DNA of 6,306 bases, from NCBI GenBank assembly GCA_964549975.1, contig CAZJWM010000107.1, positions 1 through 6,306 of the forward strand, given 5' to 3'. The DNA comes from UBA3263 sp964549975 (GTDB lineage: Bacteria; Bacteroidota; Bacteroidia; Bacteroidales; Muribaculaceae). The notes beneath the pieces were generated by a model. The model did no database searches. It saw only the letters and a list, made by a program, of their open reading frames with translations, and was not told the origin of the DNA. Below, one piece after another: positions 4,897-6,306 of this stretch. Each line of letters opens with the position of its first letter. Position 1 is the first letter of the stretch. Position numbers and translations under genes: made by a program.

Positions 4897-6306
4897 CTAT
4901 TCTTCTTCGTTAACTAAGTCGAGCACGTCGCCATCAATTTTGGCCACCTCAATGAGCGAGGGGTCGAGTTCCATGGCATTGTCGAAGTGCATAATGGCCT
5001 CGCCCACGAGGTCGAGACGGTTGGCGGCGATGGCTTTGACATATTCCTCGCGGGCGGAGTTGCCGAGCTGTTGGGCTTTGTGCCATGCCATTTGGTTGGA
5101 TTTGACGGCCAGCAGGAGCACCACCTCGTTGATGGGCGAATCTTCGGAAATCTCCTGCATATAGTCGAGATAGCGGCCGTTGGTGGCAGCCACGTAGATT
5201 TTGGCTTTGTGGAATTGCGGTTCGTCGGGCACGAGCTGCATCAGCGAGTCGGCGCGGGTGTATTGGCCGGCGGCCTGCAGGGCCAGGGCTTGGTTGAGGC
5301 GCGTTTCGTGGGGAATGGCCATTTTAGAGGCGAGATAGGGGGCGAGAATCTCCTCGTCGGGGTGGCCGAGTTTCATTTCGAGATAGGAGAGGTCGGTGGC
5401 GGCAACCACGAATTTGGGGTCGAGCTCCACGGCTTTGCGGCAGATGGCGGCGCGGGTGGTGTCGTCGGGGGCGAGGTTGTAGAGGCGCCACATCTCGTTG
5501 CGCGACAGGCGCTCGGGGTGTTGCTTATAGATTTCGGCGATTTCGTCGTCGGTGAGGAAGCGATAGCGCGAGGTGATGAATTCGTAGCTCACGGTGCGCA
5601 GGCGCGGCAGATAGGTGGTGAGTATGGTTGAGCGATAGAAGGGTAGGGCCTTCACCTTGGCATATTGAGCGTCGGGGCTTGAGGGGTGGGCTTGGACTAT
5701 CTCCATGATGCGGTCGGCTTGGTCGATGAGTGAGTCGGCGCGCATCAGCGCGGCCACGTCTTCCCAGGTGTGGACGGAGGCTTCTGTGGAGGTTTCGGCG
5801 GCGCGGGTGTTTTCGCTCACGGAGTTGAGGATATAGCTCATGGCCGACTGCAAGCGGGCGTTGGATAGGCGCAGGTTGGTGGCGTGGGAGCCTTCGGGCG
5901 AGGCGGTGCCGATCACTTTGAGGCTCTTCACTGCGGCGTCGGGGTCTTCCTCCACCATGCGCAGCTGTGCCAACAGGCGGTCCATTTCGGCTTGGTTGTC
6001 GCCCAGACTCATGTCGAGGGTGGCTTTGCCCACGGGGAAGGTGAGGTTCACGTCGCCGCGAGTGTCGCGGAGCTGCATCTCGGGTTGAGGCAGGAAGCGT
6101 TCGTCGGTGACCATGCTTCCGGCCAGCGAGTAGTCGAGCCAGCGCAGGGGGTTGACGGTGCCGCGGCCAATCTCCACGGTGTCTTCATAGATGAAGCGGT
6201 TGTAGTTTTCCAGCGAGAGCATCAGGTCGCAGCGATAGTCATCGTTGGGGGTGGCCACGTAGGCGGAGTCGGCAAAGGGAATCCAGTCGTCGGTGCGGGC
6301 GCCGGT
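4897..6306 (-). CDS. OmpA-like domain and TPR-containing envelope protein, N-terminus cut off by the window edge
   Basis: The frame is open through base 6306, giving 469 visible residues with the true start outside. A GTG at 6258 lies inside the coding sequence and is unlikely to be the start. Numbering from 6306, residues about 85-160 form an OmpA-like domain: FPVGKATLD (90-98), then LKVIGTASPEGSHATNLRLSNARLQ (129-153). In the ASPEG variant, the usual GHTD aspartate of peptidoglycan-binding OmpA domains is replaced, as in many Bacteroidales homologues, while Arg151 is kept. Residues 178-245 (WEDVAALM, then LPRLRTVSYEF) resemble the region after this domain in Bacteroidales DUF3868-like envelope proteins. 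Residues 270-460 are helical and TPR-like, for example CRKAVELDPKFVVAATDLSYLE and FDNAMELDPSLIEVA, and the end is acidic (NEEE). No signal peptide is visible because that end is missing. It probably sits in the periplasm, partnering the downstream barrel. Its exact role is unknown. Confidence 0.85.
   Translation of the reverse strand, partial: TGARTDDWIPFADSAYVATPNDDYRCDLMLSLENYNRFIYEDTVEIGRGTVNPLRWLDYSLAGSMVTDERFLPQPEMQLRDTRGDVNLTFPVGKATLDMSLGDNQAEMDRLLAQLRMVEEDPDAAVKSLKVIGTASPEGSHATNLRLSNARLQSAMSYILNSVSENTRAAETSTEASVHTWEDVAALMRADSLIDQADRIMEIVQAHPSSPDAQYAKVKALPFYRSTILTTYLPRLRTVSYEFITSRYRFLTDDEIAEIYKQHPERLSRNEMWRLYNLAPDDTTRAAICRKAVELDPKFVVAATDLSYLEMKLGHPDEEILAPYLASKMAIPHETRLNQALALQAAGQYTRADSLMQLVPDEPQFHKAKIYVAATNGRYLDYMQEISEDSPINEVVLLLAVKSNQMAWHKAQQLGNSAREEYVKAIAANRLDLVGEAIMHFDNAMELDPSLIEVAKIDGDVLDLVNEEE

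Noticed and set aside
4150..4917. 255-codon open frame on the plus strand, opposite the barrel gene
   Set aside because: It is antisense to a protein with a signal peptide and internal repeats. Its composition is low-complexity Gly/Ala/Val/His, typical of the complement of a GC-rich gene.
6256..6258. GTG as start codon of the OmpA-like/TPR gene
   Set aside because: The frame remains open upstream to the window edge with protein-like sequence, and a GTG start would leave no signal peptide. The gene is treated as truncated.

Overview
The window looks like chromosomal DNA of a GC-rich member of the Bacteroidales, perhaps Muribaculaceae or a near relative; the family is a guess. The evidence is a DUF4290 protein (a Bacteroidetes-restricted family), a near-perfect Bacteroidetes housekeeping promoter (TATCTTTG with a -33 TTG), start codons with A-rich rather than strong Shine-Dalgarno leaders, and an OmpA-like domain with the ASPEG motif common in Bacteroidales envelope proteins. 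All seven genes lie on the minus strand, so transcription runs from high to low coordinates. I see no mobile elements, tRNA, rRNA or CRISPR.

In transcription order: (1) 6306-4897 is a 5'-truncated gene for an OmpA-like/TPR envelope protein. Three bases later, 4893-3082 encodes a 603-residue secreted outer-membrane beta-barrel protein made of three tandem copies of one module. The two look like a translationally linked envelope cassette of unknown function. (2) A typical Bacteroidetes promoter at 3038-3068 drives fabG (2989-2243), the beta-ketoacyl-ACP reductase of fatty acid synthesis. (3) A 125-bp gap holds a 53-bp hairpin with 14-bp perfect arms. It is followed by a DUF4290 gene (2117-1506) and rimM (1473-943), a 30S ribosome maturation factor, 32 bp apart. 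(4) A 109-bp gap contains a sigma-54-type -24/-12 element and a cluster of TGTC/GACA inverted repeats. These lead into groES (833-561) and groEL (513 to beyond base 1), the chaperonin operon. No CIRCE element is visible.

The conserved genes form housekeeping blocks for lipid synthesis, ribosome maturation and protein folding. The least explained parts are the triple-module barrel with its OmpA/TPR partner, the regulatory region ahead of groES, and the hairpin between fabG and the DUF4290 gene.
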